In this document: piece after piece, positions 43,722-52,695 of the stretch
How positions within the stretch are numbered: position 1 is the stretch's first letter
How the letters are laid out: the number at the start of each line of letters is the position of its first letter
DNA from: CAYPPG01 sp964412555
GTDB lineage: Bacteria; Hinthialibacterota; Hinthialibacteria; Hinthialibacterales; Hinthialibacteraceae
NCBI GenBank assembly: GCA_964412555.1
Contig: CAYPPG010000031.1
Span: 1 to 64,000, forward strand
Direction: 5' to 3'
Length of the DNA: 64,000 nt
Made by a program: the position numbers and the translations under genes
Notes under the pieces: model-generated
The model's input: the letters and a program-made list of their open reading frames with translations, nothing else
The model's database searches: none
What the model was told of the DNA's origin: nothing

Positions 43722-44237
43722 TCAATCCTCGCTCAAAAGATCGAGTAATCTCTGCAATTTTGCTTGTAAGGGAGAGAAAAGAAAATACGCCAGAATCGTT
43801 CCGTAGAGGGCGGTTAATAATGAAATGGAACTCCATTTTGTGAAATCATATGGATTTTCCACGACAGCCAATACTTGAATGAAACCTATCAAAGTGCCTA
43901 CAATACCTGTTGCGAGCGCGTAGATTTTCATCCGTCCCAACATGGTAATCCCAAGTTTTAAATTTTTCCGAAGTTCACGCGTGTCCTCATCTATAGTTTC
44001 CTTCATTTCAATACGGTTTCTAATCGCTTTGGGTGAAAAAAATGCCGGACAGATCAGTTTTGTGAATGCAAGAATATCCGGAAGGGAAAAACTCATGAGA
44101 GTCAACGCAAACGTTCCACCGACCACAATCAATATCGATGGCACATCGATAAAGATCGGCATATTTCCACCAACCAACATCGCTGAAATGAACAACCCCC
44201 AAGCTAAAACCAGCCCAACTACGGTTGAAAGATCCAT
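43722..44237 (-). CDS. Short MotA/TolQ/ExbB-type proton channel protein
   Basis: A 171-residue membrane protein with four predicted hydrophobic segments. The start MDLSTVVGLVLAWGLF and IFIDVPSILIVVGGTFALTL match the first two helices of flagellar MotA; GIVGTLIGFIQVLAVVENP and TALYGTILAYFLFSPLQAKL match the last two, including the Pro of the final helix. Full MotA has about 250-290 residues; here the cytoplasmic loop between helices 2 and 3 is about 60 residues shorter than in motor stators, and no MotB lies nearby. It may energise something other than a flagellum. The frame is intact. Confidence 0.75.
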   Translation of the reverse strand: MDLSTVVGLVLAWGLFISAMLVGGNMPIFIDVPSILIVVGGTFALTLMSFSLPDILAFTKLICPAFFSPKAIRNRIEMKETIDEDTRELRKNLKLGITMLGRMKIYALATGIVGTLIGFIQVLAVVENPYDFTKWSSISLLTALYGTILAYFLFSPLQAKLQRLLDLLSED

Positions 44238-44440
44238 TGTGTATCCTCCTGATTTTTATACATCATTTTGATTGACAAAATACATTTTCATTCAGTCATA
44301 ATGTAAGCATGACTAAATAAGAGCGATTTTCTCATACCAGCATTGAACTTGTCAAGGGATTATTCGATTCATTTTATTCCATGTTTTTTTCAATGCGTGA
44401 TCCATACCATTATTAAGATTGTTCAAGTTACTCTATCGAC

Positions 44441-44728
44441 TCAGGCAAAATCAATGATAAGACGTTTATGCAATACTGCGGCTATTTTTCTCAACATTGA
44501 CAAAGAATGCCCTTCATAATCAGCATCTTCAAGTCGGGCAATTGCTGATTGGCTTGTACCGGCCAACTCGGCAAGTTGCGATTGTGTAAGACCGGCGGAT
44601 GTCCGTGTATCATAAATCAATTGGGCAATATGCCTGTTGATTGTCTCTTCTTCGATCATGTCTCGCATTTCCTGATCCTCGCCAATCATATTTTCAATGA
44701 TCTTCATTGCGTCCTTTGTTTTCGGCAT
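44441..44728 (-). CDS. higA: XRE-family antitoxin of a HigBA-type pair
   Basis: A 95-residue DNA-binding antitoxin. The helix-turn-helix is seen in GLTQSQLAELAGTSQSAIAR followed by LEDADYEGHSLSMLRKIAAVL, typical of HigA-like XRE proteins. The ATG at 44728 has GGAG upstream and lies inside the toxin gene, overlapping by 35 bases, an arrangement with the toxin first, as in classical higBA. It would neutralise the toxin and repress the shared promoter upstream of 45110. Confidence 0.85.
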   Translation of the reverse strand: MPKTKDAMKIIENMIGEDQEMRDMIEEETINRHIAQLIYDTRTSAGLTQSQLAELAGTSQSAIARLEDADYEGHSLSMLRKIAAVLHKRLIIDFA

Positions 44729-45110
44729 TTTGAATCTCCATTTCGGCTTTGTGTTTCTCCGGATTTGTTTCATATAGTTTTTTTCTCGATATTGTACGAT
44801 CGATTTCGAACTCAGGAACTTTACCTTTTTTCGTTATTGCATGCGTCAAAATTACGATATCTTTCCCGTGAAAGAAATAAAGTATTCGGTAATGAATACG
44901 TTCTTTTCTGATTCTCAACTCATAAATCCCGTCACGAAGGTAATCAGCCTGCGGTCTTCGGAGTTCATATCCGATAGAAGAAAGAAAACGTATCGCGGCA
45001 ATGCATTTTGCATAGGCTCTTTTATCCCGCTTGAATAGGGTTCTGAGCCATTCAAAAACCGGTGCGTTTCCCTTTTCATCCTGGTAAAAATAGACGGATG
45101 TTGTTGGCAT
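44694..45110 (-). CDS. higB: RelE/HigB-family mRNA interferase toxin
   Basis: A 138-residue toxin of the HigB (Gp49-like) branch of the RelE superfamily, which cleaves mRNA at the ribosome. Hallmarks are APVFEWLRTLFKRDKRAYAK, the basic LRDGIYELRIRKERIHYRILY strand block, and ILTHAITKKGKVP near the end, with the Lys/Arg-rich surface needed for RNA binding. It is longer than typical by about 25 residues because of a charged tail (ISRKKLYETNPEKHKAEM) that overlaps the antitoxin start. It is the first gene of the pair. AT-rich sequence lies upstream. Confidence 0.85.
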   Translation of the reverse strand: MPTTSVYFYQDEKGNAPVFEWLRTLFKRDKRAYAKCIAAIRFLSSIGYELRRPQADYLRDGIYELRIRKERIHYRILYFFHGKDIVILTHAITKKGKVPEFEIDRTISRKKLYETNPEKHKAEMEIQNAENKGRNEDH

Positions 45111-45155
45111 TATCTCCTGTTAAATTATATCAAAATTGATATATTTTCAAACACA

Positions 45156-48100
45156 TTATCTTACAAGGGGAATCAACAAAGTAAATGTCGTTCCTTTGTT
45201 CAGCTCGCTTTCTACAAGAATAGTTCCCCCATGCATTTCAACGAGTTCTTTGGCAATCGACAATCCCAATCCGCTTCCTTTGGCAAACGACTTCGATGCA
45301 TTCGTCCGGTAAAACCGCTCCCATATCTTTTCACATTCTTCTTTCGTCATACCAATGCCGGAGTCTTTGACGGAAAGCGTGATTTGATCCTCATGTCGAG
45401 TGAGAGCGACATCGACATTTCCACCTCCCGGTGTGTATTTGATCGCGTTGCTTACGAGTTCCCCCACAACGCGCTCCAGTTTTCCCGCATCGGCGTGGAT
45501 GTTTGCGTCAGTTTCAAGATTTGCTATGAGTCGAATGTGTTTCTGATCCGCAGCTGGTTTGTTTTCGTTGATGATGCTTTCGACAAGTGTCTTGATCGGC
45601 ACATTCGATTTTTCTAATACCATCCGGCCGGATTCGATGCGGGAAAGGTCGAGGACATCGTTGACCAAATCGGTCAAACGGTCGACGGATTTGACGGCGC
45701 GGGTCATGATTTTTTCTTGCTTTTCATTCAAGGTTCCTGCAATGCCCAGTAATAAATTGTCGAGGCTGCCTTTGATGGCGGTGAGGGGGGTGCGGAGGTC
45801 GTGGGAGGCTTGAGAGACAAAGGCGGTTTTTATTTTGTCCAATTCACGGAGTTTTGCATAAGCATTTTGTAAATTCACATGGGATTGGGAAAGTTGAACA
45901 TGCCGTTTGATTGCAAGACTCGCAAGACACACGATTATAAATATTGAAATCGTCAGGATTGAAATGAAAAGAGGCTCTTTGTACCAATGTCTTAATACTG
46001 TGAATTGCCAAGTGAACGGCGCGGATTCGTTCCAATTTCGGTCGATGGATTTGACCTGAAAGATATGATTCCCAGCCTGCAGCCCCGTAGCGGAAGCAAC
46101 GGTTTCCGTGGAATACTCAGACCATTGGCCGTCTCCGAAACGGTACGAGTAAAGCAGTCTGTCTTTTGGGGTGTAGTTCCATTTATCCACACCATCAAAT
46201 ATGAATTGAGCTTCTCCTTCAGGTGAGATCGTTCTGGTATTTTTCTCTTTTGGCATCATCACGATCGGGGAATCCCGATCGGCATCCGGATCGTAATAAC
46301 AAAAACCTTTCGCAGTTCCCACCCAGAGCCGGTTAGTACTATCCTCATAAATTTTGTGAACAATCGTATTGGGTAAATCCTCTTCGGCCGTATACAAGAT
46401 CCAAAAATCATCCTTGATACAAAAAAGCCCCGAATGGGTTCCAACCCAGATGTTCCGGTCATGGTCTTCACAAATTGAATTCACCCGGTCCATGATTTTC
46501 TTTCGTAATACTGCTTCACCACTTTGGGTTTTCCCCCATAAAGAATAATTACTTGCGATCCAGAGATTACCAAATGACATTCGGGCAACAGAAAGACAGG
46601 ATGGCGCCTCGGGGTATGTTGACCATTCCCCTTGGTCAAAAATTCCTATTTCTTGATCCCCACCCAGTATGATTTTTTGAGTGCCGTCTTCATAAATGAA
46701 ATAAGGCAATTGCGTACTCCATTGATTCGGGGGAATCGTAAAAAGAGTTTCAAATGTTTTTCCATCATAGAGTGAGATATCATATGTATCCTCATTTCGT
46801 AAAAGCGCCCAATATTTTCCACTCTTTCCTTTATGGATAAGAAGAACTTTCTTTGGAAATGGAGTAAACGTTTTTGTTTTTGGATCATACGAATTAAAAC
46901 GCTTCGGTCCACCAATGAGACCTAGACTCATACCAACTGTACCATCAGGGAGTTCGCTCAGTGTATGTGTATAAAACTCGCTTGCGATTTCCGGCAGGGC
47001 TACTGTTTCCCATAATTCTCCGAATCGAATGTATAAGTAAGAGGGGGATAAAAAATAGAGTCTTCTCTTGGAATCTTCGTAAATATCGTAGATTTTGTCA
47101 TCCACGTTCGGAGCGGCATGAGGAATTTTCCATGTCGAGGGCATATATCGGGCAATCCCATAACTGCTAGGTACCCAAAATGCGCCGGTACCATCTCCGT
47201 GAACATAGCGGTGTTTCAGTCCGTGCAAAGTATGTAAGGAATCAATGTGACAGATCTTATTCTCTCTTAAAAAGAAAATTTGAAATGTTCCCATGTCCGG
47301 AACTTTTTTAAAAATCCAATATCCGTCTTGTTGGTTTCCAAATCCCCAGAAAATCCAATTTTTATTATCGGAATGGACAATGTTCCATTGTCCATTCCGT
47401 AAAGAAAGAAGGTAAGGAATAACATTGTTGACAGAGGGATGCGTACCATAGGCAACACAGCAGATTTCGGTTTCATCGATTGCTATTGGATTTGTGATTT
47501 TTATATTATCAAAATATTCGATCTCGTGGAAACCGAATCGGTCATCCAGGGGATAATCCCGCCATTCGATTTTTCCCTTCCTCCATTGGATGCTTGCGAT
47601 TCCATGCTGGCCTACAAGCCATAATGTACCGGACGGGGATATTGTAAACTCTACAAATGAACCAATTTCGGTATCGTTGGATTTCTTCAAGAGCGTCCAT
47701 TCTTTCGTTTCGGCATTCAATTGTATAAACCGTTGTTGTGACCAAACAAAGACGATATCTTTTTGAGGAGAAAATATCCCCTGGCGGCTCTTGTACAAAC
47801 CGACATGAGGAAATGTTTCCCCACTTGCGCTTTGGATTTCTCCTGAAATGTTCCATTGGCCATTGATATATTGATAGATTATCCATGGTTGAAATAGTTC
47901 GCTTTTATCCGGATATCTGACAGCCCATTGTTGGCCTGCCTTGTTTTCGTAATATGTGCGAAAATTGTTTTGGGGGATTTGCCTAACCCGATAACCATCT
48001 AAAATACTGAACACTCCCCCCCTGTGTTCCGCTAGCACTTCACCGGAAGCGCTTGCCGGCCAGCTTCGCACATAAGAACTATGGAGACCGTTTGTGCGTG

Positions 48101-48536
48101 ACCAGTACCGCCAAATGCCGCTTGGCTTTTTTTCCCATTCAACGGTAAGGGGTGGAAGGTATCGCCATTCCTGTATTTCCATGCCATTGTACGTTCCATA
48201 AAAAAGAGCCACATCATACCCGGCAGTGGTCTGAACCGAATAGGTAACATTGCTGATACCGGGCGAAACGTTCAATGACCATTGGATCGTTCGACCGTGC
48301 TGAACGCCCTGTTGACTGATGTGCTTCACTTCCCATTGTTCTGGTATTGTTTCATGAATCGCGATCTTTGTTGCTTGTTGAACAGTATTATGTACGGACA
48401 AAGTAACATCAACCGGCTCTTGAAGCTGGTAGGACTCAGATGAAAAGGAGCGTTGAACAAAGAGTTTCAATTCTTCTTCATCCGTAGCCAGGCAAGGCAT
48501 CGCTATGATAGAATACAATATGAAATGCTTGATCAT
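45156..48536 (-). CDS. Propeller-type membrane sensor histidine kinase (Reg_prop/Y_Y_Y)
   Basis: A 1126-residue sensor. A signal peptide (FILYSIIAMPCLATDEE) is followed by a periplasmic part of about 800 residues with two-component regulator propeller repeats (GNLWIASNYSLWG, RNIWVGTHSGLFC, NRLWVGTAKGFCYY) and a Y_Y_Y domain (LLYSYRFGDGQWSEYS). One membrane segment lies near 856-876. The kinase part has the phospho-acceptor His912 in SQASHDLRTPLTAIKG, the N box VSNAIKYTPGG, and ATP lid blocks DSGIGMTKEE and GSGLGLSIAKELVEM. It lacks the receiver and AraC domains of Bacteroides hybrid versions, and no response regulator is adjacent. A glycan ligand is plausible. Confidence 0.9.
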   Translation of the reverse strand: MIKHFILYSIIAMPCLATDEEELKLFVQRSFSSESYQLQEPVDVTLSVHNTVQQATKIAIHETIPEQWEVKHISQQGVQHGRTIQWSLNVSPGISNVTYSVQTTAGYDVALFYGTYNGMEIQEWRYLPPLTVEWEKKPSGIWRYWSRTNGLHSSYVRSWPASASGEVLAEHRGGVFSILDGYRVRQIPQNNFRTYYENKAGQQWAVRYPDKSELFQPWIIYQYINGQWNISGEIQSASGETFPHVGLYKSRQGIFSPQKDIVFVWSQQRFIQLNAETKEWTLLKKSNDTEIGSFVEFTISPSGTLWLVGQHGIASIQWRKGKIEWRDYPLDDRFGFHEIEYFDNIKITNPIAIDETEICCVAYGTHPSVNNVIPYLLSLRNGQWNIVHSDNKNWIFWGFGNQQDGYWIFKKVPDMGTFQIFFLRENKICHIDSLHTLHGLKHRYVHGDGTGAFWVPSSYGIARYMPSTWKIPHAAPNVDDKIYDIYEDSKRRLYFLSPSYLYIRFGELWETVALPEIASEFYTHTLSELPDGTVGMSLGLIGGPKRFNSYDPKTKTFTPFPKKVLLIHKGKSGKYWALLRNEDTYDISLYDGKTFETLFTIPPNQWSTQLPYFIYEDGTQKIILGGDQEIGIFDQGEWSTYPEAPSCLSVARMSFGNLWIASNYSLWGKTQSGEAVLRKKIMDRVNSICEDHDRNIWVGTHSGLFCIKDDFWILYTAEEDLPNTIVHKIYEDSTNRLWVGTAKGFCYYDPDADRDSPIVMMPKEKNTRTISPEGEAQFIFDGVDKWNYTPKDRLLYSYRFGDGQWSEYSTETVASATGLQAGNHIFQVKSIDRNWNESAPFTWQFTVLRHWYKEPLFISILTISIFIIVCLASLAIKRHVQLSQSHVNLQNAYAKLRELDKIKTAFVSQASHDLRTPLTAIKGSLDNLLLGIAGTLNEKQEKIMTRAVKSVDRLTDLVNDVLDLSRIESGRMVLEKSNVPIKTLVESIINENKPAADQKHIRLIANLETDANIHADAGKLERVVGELVSNAIKYTPGGGNVDVALTRHEDQITLSVKDSGIGMTKEECEKIWERFYRTNASKSFAKGSGLGLSIAKELVEMHGGTILVESELNKGTTFTLLIPLVR

Positions 48537-48547
48537 TACCTATCTCC

Positions 48548-48994
48548 CTAAAAATGCATATGCATAGTAAATTGTGTTCCTTCCCCAAGTGTGCTTGAAA
48601 CATTCAACATTCCCCCATGCATCTCCACCAATTCCTTCGCAATCGACAATCCCAATCCGCTCCCCTTCGCAAATGCCTTTGACGCATTCGTCAGGTAGAA
48701 CCGCTCCTAGAACTTCACACATTCCTCCTGCATCATATCGATGCCTGAATCTGCGAGGGACAGAATCCCATATCTTTCCCGTTTATTCTCAAAACCATCT
48801 CTTTCCGCCATTTTCTTCCTTGATAAGATACATGAAGAATTTTTACTATTAGAATTCTTGGCATCCAGCAACCCCATGTTTCCGCGCTCATGCGTAACCG
48901 TTCCGGAAATTTTTCTTTGGGCCGGTTGGTGATGTTCCTGACGGCTCTCGATCAGGATGTTGAGATCACCGTACGTCCCAAGCGCAACGAACAC
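48548..48994 (-). pseudogene. Decayed kinase C-terminus (second copy of the HATPase region)
   Basis: Directly upstream of the large kinase gene, the minus strand reads a second HATPase end: DSGIDMMQEECVKF, then a TAG stop at 48707-48709, then ERFYLTNASKAFAKGSGLGL and SIAKELVEMHGG in the same frame to the stop at 48548. The stop replaces the Trp seen in the intact copy (WERFYRTNASKS). Further upstream the similarity fades (ESRQEHHQPAQRK recalls INENKPAADQK), and the phospho-acceptor region is missing. This is a degenerate remnant of a tandem kinase, close in sequence to the intact gene. Confidence 0.85.
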
Positions 48995-49149
48995 GCCGAA
49001 TTGTCTGTTGTAATGAAATAGAACACGTATAAATCATTACACTTTTGTTCTTCAGTTTTCATCCCGTCAATGATATGTCGCTATACATATAAGATTCATC
49101 GTTTAGTTACCCAAAGGAAGCAAAAGTAGTCAAGGTAAAAAAATCGTGT

Positions 49150-49980
49150 TCACCCAAGCAGCGAATTCAAATGCTCCAAACTCTTGGCCGCTTGTTCCGG
49201 TGTACCGCACTCGACGGAAAAGACGATATCGCGCGGTGTTTTCTTCTTGACGATGCCGATAACCTTTGCCCAATCAATCACTCCCTCTCCGCAGGCACAG
49301 CCGACCGCCGTTCCTGTCACTTTTCCGCGCTCTTCATCGGATTGAGAAACTGAAATGTCTTTCGCGTGCAGATGCACCAACCGTTCGGCTACGCGATCCA
49401 GCCACTCGTATACATCGTGACCACAGAGGTAAGCGTTCCCTGTATCGAGATTGATGCCGACCGCCGGTGATTTCACCAGATTGTAAATCCGGTCAAGGCC
49501 ATCCGGTGTGCGAGAATATTGCGCATGCGGTTCCAATCCGATTTTTACATTGCGCCGTTCTGCGACAAAGGCAGCTTCCTGCAATGTGTATTTGATCAGC
49601 ACATGATCCTCTTCTTCTGTCGTCCACTTGGCCTTGATGCCTTCATCGGTGTTGACAACCGGCACGCCGATTTCCGCTGCGGTGCGGATCGCCAATTTAA
49701 GGTACTCACCATGAACATCCGGTCTCCCCATCGGCCCATGCGACTGCAGGGCGGAAATGGTCAATCCGGCTTTGTCACAAGCATCCTTGATACGATACGG
49801 ATCGTCGAACATCGATACGGTGTGATAATACCCCGCCTCGCTCATCAACTCCCGGCCATAATGAACCATCGGCTCGAAATATTTATATCCCATTTCAGCC
49901 GCATGTTCGACCGCCCATTCGAAAGGTTTGTCCGAACTACGAGAGTACTCTGCGTTCAATCCTACGAAAATGTTCCCCAT
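49150..49980 (-). CDS. Sugar phosphate isomerase/epimerase-like TIM barrel
   Basis: A 276-residue xylose isomerase-like barrel (AP endonuclease 2 fold). Metal ligands are recognisable: Glu in VKIGLEPHAQ, Asp and neighbours in GINLDTGNAYL, His in LVHLHAKDIS, and Glu in IVFSVECGT. The ribosome site AAGGAG supports the ATG at 49980. Such enzymes interconvert keto- and aldo-sugars or inositol derivatives and are abundant next to Gfo/Idh/MocA genes. A Cys-rich GCACGEGVIDW segment near residue 225 is common in the family. The substrate cannot be predicted. Confidence 0.83.
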   Translation of the reverse strand: MGNIFVGLNAEYSRSSDKPFEWAVEHAAEMGYKYFEPMVHYGRELMSEAGYYHTVSMFDDPYRIKDACDKAGLTISALQSHGPMGRPDVHGEYLKLAIRTAAEIGVPVVNTDEGIKAKWTTEEEDHVLIKYTLQEAAFVAERRNVKIGLEPHAQYSRTPDGLDRIYNLVKSPAVGINLDTGNAYLCGHDVYEWLDRVAERLVHLHAKDISVSQSDEERGKVTGTAVGCACGEGVIDWAKVIGIVKKKTPRDIVFSVECGTPEQAAKSLEHLNSLLG

Positions 49981-50169
49981 TTCAATTCTCCTTATCTGAC
50001 AATATAGATTTGTTGGATAGAATCAACGTAGCCCCTTACTGGATGGTTACAAAGAGCGAACAGGCTGCACTTCGCTCGTCCTTACAACCCACTTTATTTT
50101 ATTTTTGCTTTTTTCTAATGTATACTGGTTTGTTCGATAAAAAAATCCAAGACGCGGGAGGAATTTGTC

Positions 50170-50781
50170 ATGAAAAATTGGAGAAAAATGTTTCCGTTTA
50201 TTTATCTCGGATTGTTGGTAATTCCTGTAGCGGTTGCCGCACAGGACATTCCGGGGGAATTGGTTTTCGAAGATCCATTCGAACCCGATGTCGAGGTGGA
50301 AGGTTGGTATATGGTTCAAAACAATGACGCGACAGCGGAAATCCTCGGTCCGTTCGAAGATGGAGTGGAAGGGGGAACCGCCTTGGTCATTCTGACGAAT
50401 ACTCCGGATTCAGCGATCTTGAACGACTTGCAGTATTCCAACGAATTTCCCAAACCGGATGAGAGTGATCTTTATCCCTATCAAATTCGATTTTGGATTC
50501 GCACCTTGGTTGCTCCCTTTGAAATCCGGCCGATTATCGCCATGAGCGAAGATCCCTGGACAGGAACCTCTACGGAATTGACCATCGAGACGGCGGAAGA
50601 GTGGGTGCTGGTGGATGTAACCCTCGAGGCCGGTGATTTTCTCACATCCGATCCCTTACTCTTTATCATCCATATGGGCAATCCGGGAGACGAATTCGGG
50701 GAGAACGAAGTGTGGCTCGATGATTTAAAAGTGTATCTGCTCAATGAAGAAACTGCTGTGGAGAAATGGATGATTTTCTAG
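50170..50781 (+). CDS. Secreted single-domain jelly-roll protein, unknown
   Basis: A 203-residue exported protein: signal peptide FIYLGLLVIPVAVAAQ|DIPG, then one beta-sandwich domain opening LVFEDPFEPDVEVEGWYM and ending EVWLDDLKVYLLNEETAVE. The ending WLDDLKVY is characteristic of CBM4/9-type carbohydrate-binding or related galactose-binding folds, which close with a D-[DN]-[VL] strand. It has no catalytic residues and no anchor. The start has GGGAGG upstream. Convergent with polX, ten bases apart. Binding of a polysaccharide is a guess. Confidence 0.6.
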   Translation: MKNWRKMFPFIYLGLLVIPVAVAAQDIPGELVFEDPFEPDVEVEGWYMVQNNDATAEILGPFEDGVEGGTALVILTNTPDSAILNDLQYSNEFPKPDESDLYPYQIRFWIRTLVAPFEIRPIIAMSEDPWTGTSTELTIETAEEWVLVDVTLEAGDFLTSDPLLFIIHMGNPGDEFGENEVWLDDLKVYLLNEETAVEKWMIF

Positions 50782-50791
50782 GTAAAAGCTG

Positions 50792-52510
50792 CTATTTTTT
50801 CTGAAGCCATTTTTTCAACTTGTCGAGCGCCATGGTATTGATCACATCATTGGCTGTCAGCCTTCCTCTCTTTGCCGTTTTGATTCCATACTCCAGTTGA
50901 TCATAATCATCTTTACCGTGCGTATCCGTTTCGATCGCGAATCGTACTCCATGCTCTTTTGCCTCGCGGATATGTCTGTCATTCAAATCCAGCCGCAAAT
51001 AATAGGAGTTGATTTCCAGCACGGTTCCGGTTTCCGCTGCCAAGCGAAAGAGTGTTTCCGGATCGATGTTGAGCGAAGCGCGCTGCCCAATGAGACGGCC
51101 GGTCGGGTGGGAAATCATGTCGACATGGGGATTTTCCAACGCACACCGTATACGGTCCATCATTTTTTTCTCCGGCTGATCGAATCCGGTGTGGATCGCG
51201 GCAATCACAAAATCGAGCTGTTCCAAAAGTTCATCGGGAAAATCCAATGTAGCATCGGATTTGATATCGACTTCCGTCCCTTTCAACACCGGAAAATCAT
51301 TGATTTTCTCGTTGAACCGATCGATTTCGTCCATTTGCTTTTTCAGGCGGTCCGGAGATAGACCGTTGGCAACTCCAAGCGAACCGGAATGATCGGTCAC
51401 GGCAATAAATCTGTAACCTCGCTTTTTCGCTTCCGTAACCAATTCTTGAAGCGTCATCAGACCGTCGCTGGCAGTAGTATGGTTGTGCAACGCACTGATA
51501 ATATCCGAACGATCAATCAACTTCGGAAGATTGTCTTTTTTGGCCAAATTGATTTCATCGAATCCTTCCCGCAACTCCGGTGGAATCCAAACCATACCGA
51601 GCGCTTCATACACGCCTTCTTCCGTTTCCCCGGCAACTTTTTGATCATCGGAGGTTTGGAAGACACCGTATTCGTTGACTTTGAAACCATCCTTGACCGC
51701 CAGTTCCCGTAATTTGACATTGTGTTCCTTCGAACCGGTAAAATATTGGAGCGCCGCGCCAAAACTATCCTTCGGCACGACGCGTAGATCGATTTGAAAA
51801 TTCCCAGCAAGCAGGATACTCGATTTCGTGGTTCCTTGCGCCAAAATGTCTTTTATTTCCCCTGTCTGTAAAAATTCATCCATAACCTCTTTTGGTTTTT
51901 TCGCCGAGACAAGAATATCGACATCGCCCACCGTTTCTTTTCCACGCCTTACACTACCCGCCAGTTCGGATGTAAGCACTCCTTTGACGGTACGAATTCT
52001 CTCAAGGATTTCACGGGCGATGGGAAGCGCTTTACCCAAGGTGTGTTTCCCCACAGATTGTTCGAGCATGGCAATGCCTTTGAGAATCTTCTCTTCCGAT
52101 TTTTTCCCCATCCCGGGTAAGCCTCGCAACTGGCCTGCTTCAGCTGCGTTTTTCAAATCTTCAATGGAGGTGATTCCAAGCTGATCATACACAAGTTTCA
52201 CTTTTTTCGGTCCCATCCCCGAAACATTCAAAAGATCAAGCAACCCTTCCGGGATCGAAGCTTTTTCTTTTTCATAGAATGACATCGTTCCGGTATCGAG
52301 CAGTTCCGCAATTTTTTCTGCGATCCCTTTGCCGATACCGTCGATCTGTTCCAATTCCCCCCGCTGATGGATGGCTTGCAACGATTCAGATAAATTGTCA
52401 ATAATGCGTCCGACTTTTTGGTAGGCGCGAACTTTGAAGACATTTTCCCCCTTCATTTCAAGAATATCCGTAATTTCTTCGAACATTTTCGCAATTGTGC
52501 GATTATCCAT
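50792..52510 (-). CDS. polX: DNA polymerase/3'-5' exonuclease PolX
   Basis: A 572-residue family X polymerase with a C-terminal PHP domain, acting in base excision and gap repair. Residues 1-150 hold the lyase-like helix-hairpin-helix region (QIDGIGKGIAEKIAEL, NVSGMGPKKVKLVYD, GLPGMGKKSEEKIL). The nucleotidyltransferase site is AGSVRRGKETVGDVDILVSA with the metal-binding Asp pair (about 183-202). The PHP exonuclease begins near 340 with SALHNHTTASDG, continuing FIAVTDHSGSLGV and DMISHPTGRLIG. Length equals that of B. subtilis YshC/PolX. AAAGGAG precedes the ATG. Confidence 0.93.
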   Translation of the reverse strand: MDNRTIAKMFEEITDILEMKGENVFKVRAYQKVGRIIDNLSESLQAIHQRGELEQIDGIGKGIAEKIAELLDTGTMSFYEKEKASIPEGLLDLLNVSGMGPKKVKLVYDQLGITSIEDLKNAAEAGQLRGLPGMGKKSEEKILKGIAMLEQSVGKHTLGKALPIAREILERIRTVKGVLTSELAGSVRRGKETVGDVDILVSAKKPKEVMDEFLQTGEIKDILAQGTTKSSILLAGNFQIDLRVVPKDSFGAALQYFTGSKEHNVKLRELAVKDGFKVNEYGVFQTSDDQKVAGETEEGVYEALGMVWIPPELREGFDEINLAKKDNLPKLIDRSDIISALHNHTTASDGLMTLQELVTEAKKRGYRFIAVTDHSGSLGVANGLSPDRLKKQMDEIDRFNEKINDFPVLKGTEVDIKSDATLDFPDELLEQLDFVIAAIHTGFDQPEKKMMDRIRCALENPHVDMISHPTGRLIGQRASLNIDPETLFRLAAETGTVLEINSYYLRLDLNDRHIREAKEHGVRFAIETDTHGKDDYDQLEYGIKTAKRGRLTANDVINTMALDKLKKWLQKK

Positions 52511-52569
52511 CTTCAGCTCCTTTGGTATAAACTAGCAGGTAAAGCAAGCGTCTCACTTGTACTATCCAT

Positions 52570-52587
52570 GCAGGCGGGGACGCCTGC
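52570..52587. repeat. Palindromic repeat, family D
   Basis: GCAGGCG-GGGA-CGCCTGC, perfect 7-bp arms, in the region between the divergent polX and glycosyltransferase genes. The other copy is at 12044. Confidence 0.75.
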
Positions 52588-52695
52588 GTTACCCACGAAT
52601 TGAAGATCAATATATAGTACAATGATCAAGATATTGATCCAATATGATTTTCAGGCATACTATGCAATCTACTTTTGTATCACAGGTGATCGCAA

